From the NCBI GenBank assembly GCA_035222895.1, contig JAVYIG010001814.1:124001-188000 (forward strand): a stretch of DNA of 64,000 bases. Direction: 5' to 3'. The stretch is from Strongylocentrotus droebachiensis. Its lineage: Eukaryota > Echinodermata > Echinoidea > Camarodonta > Strongylocentrotidae. The position numbers were made by a program, and so were the translations under genes. This document shows positions 59,670 through 64,000 of this stretch, in pieces. Each line of letters opens with the position of its first letter. Position 1 is the first letter of the stretch. The notes under the pieces are model-generated. The model made no database searches. It was not told the origin of the DNA and saw nothing but the letters and a program-made list of their open reading frames with translations.

Positions 59670-62600
59670 AATAAAGAACATCCTGCAAAGTTCTAGAGAA
59701 TTTGCAAGTTCAACTTTCGATTGAAAATTTCGATATGATCCCAACAACTGATCGAAAAACAAAGTACACCGTTTTTATAGCCCATGGTCTCAGCTATAAC
59801 ATACCAAAATTTGGGATAAAATAGAGCTCAAATGAGCGAGATAGTGCTCAAAGATGAATGTAATGTAGATTCATGATGTGAGCGAAATTCACCTTCCATA
59901 GAGATAACAGGCAAATTAAGAAAATTCTGACATGTCGCCTTTAGTTGAAGTTTTCACCATGATGACGTCATCAAAATGAAAAACAATGGGCACTCATCTT
60001 GTGGAGAATTGTCTCAGCTACAACATATCTAAGTTTGGAAGTAAATTAATCAATATTGACAGAGCTACAATCAATTTTCCATAAATTTGCTGACGTCATA
60101 ATATGCAAATTCGTTTTTTGAGTTCCAAGGCCATTATGATGATGTCACGATATATATAATGGCCAAATGAGACCTGAAATCATATCTCCAACTCATATTC
60201 TATCCAAATATGACCCAAAAATTGGGGGTCTCCGGACTTCCTAAAGAGCTACAGTGGAGTTTGTATAAGCAGGGACAAGCATGTTATTGGCCATATATGC
60301 TATGTATTACAAGATCTAGCGCGTACGGACGTGTATTTTAAACGGACGCTAATTCCGTCAATAATGGTCATGAAAAGATAAACATGGTATCAAATTGTTC
60401 GGAAAGAGATAAGAAATATCCTGTCAAAAATAATCCAGGAGGAATTATTTTTCGTATGGCCGCTACGAACGAAAACGCGCAAAAATGCGTGTTTTGCGTG
60501 ATTTTTATGAAATGCTTAAAATGGCCTGATTCGTACTCTCGTTTAATAGTTAAGTGATTTTGAGCATTTTAAAATTTTGACGCGCGCGTACGCGCGCGTC
60601 ATGACCTTGAGGTGACCTTTTATGACATGACCTGTTGACCCTTGACCTGAAGTAAATGTGATGTGAATATGAATGACCTTTGATAACGCATCATGAAGAT
60701 ATGACTGATAATGTGATTTCACAAAATGGCGCCTGGATGACGTCACTATAATCTGATGAACTTGAAAAGTTTCCTGTCACGTCTCATGATGATGACCTAT
60801 GACTGTGCTAAAATTGAATCAAATTGACTAAATCAAACTTGAGTTATCCTGGGCACAAAAAACGGGAAGAAATAAAAATAAAGAATAATAATAAAGAAAA
60901 TTCTGACGAAATCAATAGGTAGTCTGTCGAAGACAGACCACCTAATAAAGAACATCCTGCAAAGTTCTAGAGAATTTGCAAGTTCAACTTTCGATTGAAA
61001 ATTTCGATATGATCCCAACAACTGATCGAAAAACAAAGTACACCGTTTTTATAGCCCATGGTCTCAGCTATAACATACCAAAATTTGGGATAAAATAGAG
61101 CTCAAATGAGCGAGATAGTGCTCAAAGATGAATGTAATGTAGATTCATGATGTGAGCGAAATTCACCTTCCATAGAGATAACAGGCAAATTAAGAAAATT
61201 CTGACATGTCGCCTTTAGTTGAAGTTTTCACCATGATGACGTCATCAAAATGAAAAACAATGGGCACTCATCTTGTGGAGAATTGTCTCAGCTACAACAT
61301 ATCTAAGTTTGGAAGTAAATTAATCAATATTGACAGAGCTACAATCAATTTTCCATAAATTTGCTGACGTCATAATATGCAAATTCGTTTTTTGAGTTCC
61401 AAGGCCATTATGATGATGTCACGATATATATAATGGCCAAATGAGACCTGAAATCATATCTCCAACTCATATTCTATCCAAATATGACCCAAAAATTGGG
61501 GGTCTCCGGACTTCCTAAAGAGCTACAGTGGAGTTTGTATAAGCAGGGACAAGCATGTTATTGGCCATATATGCTATGTATTACAAGATCTAGCGCGTAC
61601 GGACGTGTATTTTAAACGGACGCTAATTCCGTCAATAATGGTCATGAAAAGATAAACATGGTATCAAATTGTTCGGAAAGAGATAAGAAATATCCTGTCA
61701 AAAATAATCCAGGAGGAATTATTTTTCGTATGGCCGCTACGAACGAAAACGCGCAAAAATGCGTGTTTTGCGTGATTTTTATGAAATGCTTAAAATGGCC
61801 TGATTCGTACTCTCGTTTAATAGTTAAGTGATTTTGAGCATTTTAAAATTTTGACGCGCGCGTACGCGCGCGTCATGACCTTGAGGTGACCTTTTATGAC
61901 ATGACCTGTTGACCCTTGACCTGAAGTAAATGTGATGTGAATATGAATGACCTTTGATAACGCATCATGAAGATATGACTGATAATGTGATTTCACAAAA
62001 TGGCGCCTGGATGACGTCACTATAATCTGATGAACTTGAAAAGTTTCCTGTCACGTCTCATGATGATGACCTATGACTGTGCTAAAATTGAATCAAATTG
62101 ACTAAATCAAACTTGAGTTATCCTGGGCACAAAAAACGGGAAGAAATAAAAATAAAGAATAATAATAAAGAAAATTCTGACGAAATCAATAGGTAGTCTG
62201 TCGAAGACAGACCACCTAATAAAGAACATCCTGCAAAGTTCTAGAGAATTTGCAAGTTCAACTTTCGATTGAAAATTTCGATATGATCCCAACAACTGAT
62301 CGAAAAACAAAGTACACCGTTTTTATAGCCCATGGTCTCAGCTATAACATACCAAAATTTGGGATAAAATAGAGCTCAAATGAGCGAGATAGTGCTCAAA
62401 GATGAATGTAATGTAGATTCATGATGTGAGCGAAATTCACCTTCCATAGAGATAACAGGCAAATTAAGAAAATTCTGACATGTCGCCTTTAGTTGAAGTT
62501 TTCACCATGATGACGTCATCAAAATGAAAAACAATGGGCACTCATCTTGTGGAGAATTGTCTCAGCTACAACATATCTAAGTTTGGAAGTAAATTAATCA

Positions 62601-64000
62601 ATATTGACAGAGCTACAATCAATTTTCCATAAATTTGCTGACGTCATAATATGCAAATTCGTTTTTTGAGTTCCAAGGCCATTATGATGATGTCACGATA
62701 TATATAATGGCCAAATGAGACCTGAAATCATATCTCCAACTCATATTCTATCCAAATATGACCCAAAAATTGGGGGTCTCCGGACTTCCTAAAGAGCTAC
62801 AGTGGAGTTTGTATAAGCAGGGACAAGCATGTTATTGGCCATATATGCTATGTATTACAAGATCTAGCGCGTACGGACGTGTATTTTAAACGGACGCTAA
62901 TTCCGTCAATAATGGTCATGAAAAGATAAACATGGTATCAAATTGTTCGGAAAGAGATAAGAAATATCCTGTCAAAAATAATCCAGGAGGAATTATTTTT
63001 CGTATGGCCGCTACGAACGAAAACGCGCAAAAATGCGTGTTTTGCGTGATTTTTATGAAATGCTTAAAATGGCCTGATTCGTACTCTCGTTTAATAGTTA
63101 AGTGATTTTGAGCATTTTAAAATTTTGACGCGCGCGTACGCGCGCGTCATGACCTTGAGGTGACCTTTTATGACATGACCTGTTGACCCTTGACCTGAAG
63201 TAAATGTGATGTGAATATGAATGACCTTTGATAACGCATCATGAAGATATGACTGATAATGTGATTTCACAAAATGGCGCCTGGATGACGTCACTATAAT
63301 CTGATGAACTTGAAAAGTTTCCTGTCACGTCTCATGATGATGACCTATGACTGTGCTAAAATTGAATCAAATTGACTAAATCAAACTTGAGTTATCCTGG
63401 GCACAAAAAACGGGAAGAAATAAAAATAAAGAATAATAATAAAGAAAATTCTGACGAAATCAATAGGTAGTCTGTCGAAGACAGACCACCTAATAAAGAA
63501 CATCCTGCAAAGTTCTAGAGAATTTGCAAGTTCAACTTTCGATTGAAAATTTCGATATGATCCCAACAACTGATCGAAAAACAAAGTACACCGTTTTTAT
63601 AGCCCATGGTCTCAGCTATAACATACCAAAATTTGGGATAAAATAGAGCTCAAATGAGCGAGATAGTGCTCAAAGATGAATGTAATGTAGATTCATGATG
63701 TGAGCGAAATTCACCTTCCATAGAGATAACAGGCAAATTAAGAAAATTCTGACATGTCGCCTTTAGTTGAAGTTTTCACCATGATGACGTCATCAAAATG
63801 AAAAACAATGGGCACTCATCTTGTGGAGAATTGTCTCAGCTACAACATATCTAAGTTTGGAAGTAAATTAATCAATATTGACAGAGCTACAATCAATTTT
63901 CCATAAATTTGCTGACGTCATAATATGCAAATTCGTTTTTTGAGTTCCAAGGCCATTATGATGATGTCACGATATATATAATGGCCAAATGAGACCTGAA
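59670..64000 (+). repeat. C-type tandem units to the right edge
   Basis: Units 59670-60943, 60944-62217 and 62218-63491, then a partial unit from 63492 to the window end; the same 1274-bp period and sequence as before the interruption. Confidence 0.95.

Larger units (their letters stand above)
17013..64000 (+). repeat. Helitron/Helentron-like satellite array (types A, B and C), runs off the right edge
   Basis: Head-to-tail units of 1.27-1.9 kb, all in one orientation. Type A and B units begin CTAGAAAT.TAATTCGTC with a 5' hairpin (ATTCGTC/GACGAAT), then AGGTGGTCTGTC, a GAT-rich microsatellite, a shared body and a (TAA)n tract. Complete units then have TTCTGACGAAATCAAT and a 3' hairpin (AGGTGGTCTGTT/AACAGACCACCT) ending CTAA. 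So the two ends share AGGTGGTCTGT and TTCGTCA in inverted but asymmetric order, as in Helentron-type elements. No Rep/helicase frame is present, so the units are non-autonomous. The transposon class is an inference; the repeat structure is direct. Confidence 0.85.

Noticed and set aside
17013-64000. CRISPR-like array
   Set aside because: Repeats are over 1 kb with no short repeat-spacer pattern; this is animal satellite DNA.

Overview
The window looks like nuclear DNA of a marine invertebrate deuterostome, most likely an echinoderm and plausibly a sea urchin. The evidence is a split gene with GT-AG introns of about 0.5-1.9 kb, AT-rich non-coding DNA, many short hairpin-type MITEs, and a SINE-like tail of the AGCGCTT...TAAGCGCT-(ATT)n kind. 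The species call is an inference from composition and repeat style; no single base proves it.

Layout. (1) 1-7191: the 3' seven coding exons (about 320 residues) of a PARP3-type ADP-ribosyltransferase on the + strand, covering the helical regulatory domain and the full catalytic domain with H-Y-E. Its introns carry at least four separate repeat insertions and a pair of hairpins that look strikingly like histone mRNA 3' stem-loops. (2) 7192-17012: 3' UTR and intergenic DNA with several MITEs, microsatellites, two candidate first exons (12358 and 14341), a CRE-containing inverted repeat, and one degenerate exon-like copy of the PARP regulatory-domain start (15964). (3) 17013-64000: about 47 kb of head-to-tail repeats of 1.27-1.9 kb that contain no convincing gene.

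The array is the most interesting part. It has 22 units of related types A and B that nearly all begin CTAGAAAT.TAATTCGTC with a 5' hairpin. Many end in a 3' hairpin (AGGTGGTCTGTT/AACAGACCACCT) followed by CTAA. A third type, C, has an exact 1274-bp period, and its copies look identical. At 58176-59614 one complete 1439-bp A unit sits inside a C unit with no target-site duplication, between an A and a T. Together with the hairpin-CTAA end and the direct end-to-end CTAA|CTAG junctions, this fits a non-autonomous Helitron/Helentron-like rolling-circle element that built a satellite array by head-to-tail multimerisation and by nested insertion into its own (TAA)n tract. C units have no such 5' end and probably spread by unequal exchange.

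Every unit also carries palindromic TGACGTCA (CRE) octamers, a run of nuclear-receptor half-sites, CG-rich palindromes and a GAT-rich microsatellite. Open reading frames in the array are by-products of these sequences. One 67-codon minus-strand frame is kept between types A and C and is listed as a finding, not as a gene.
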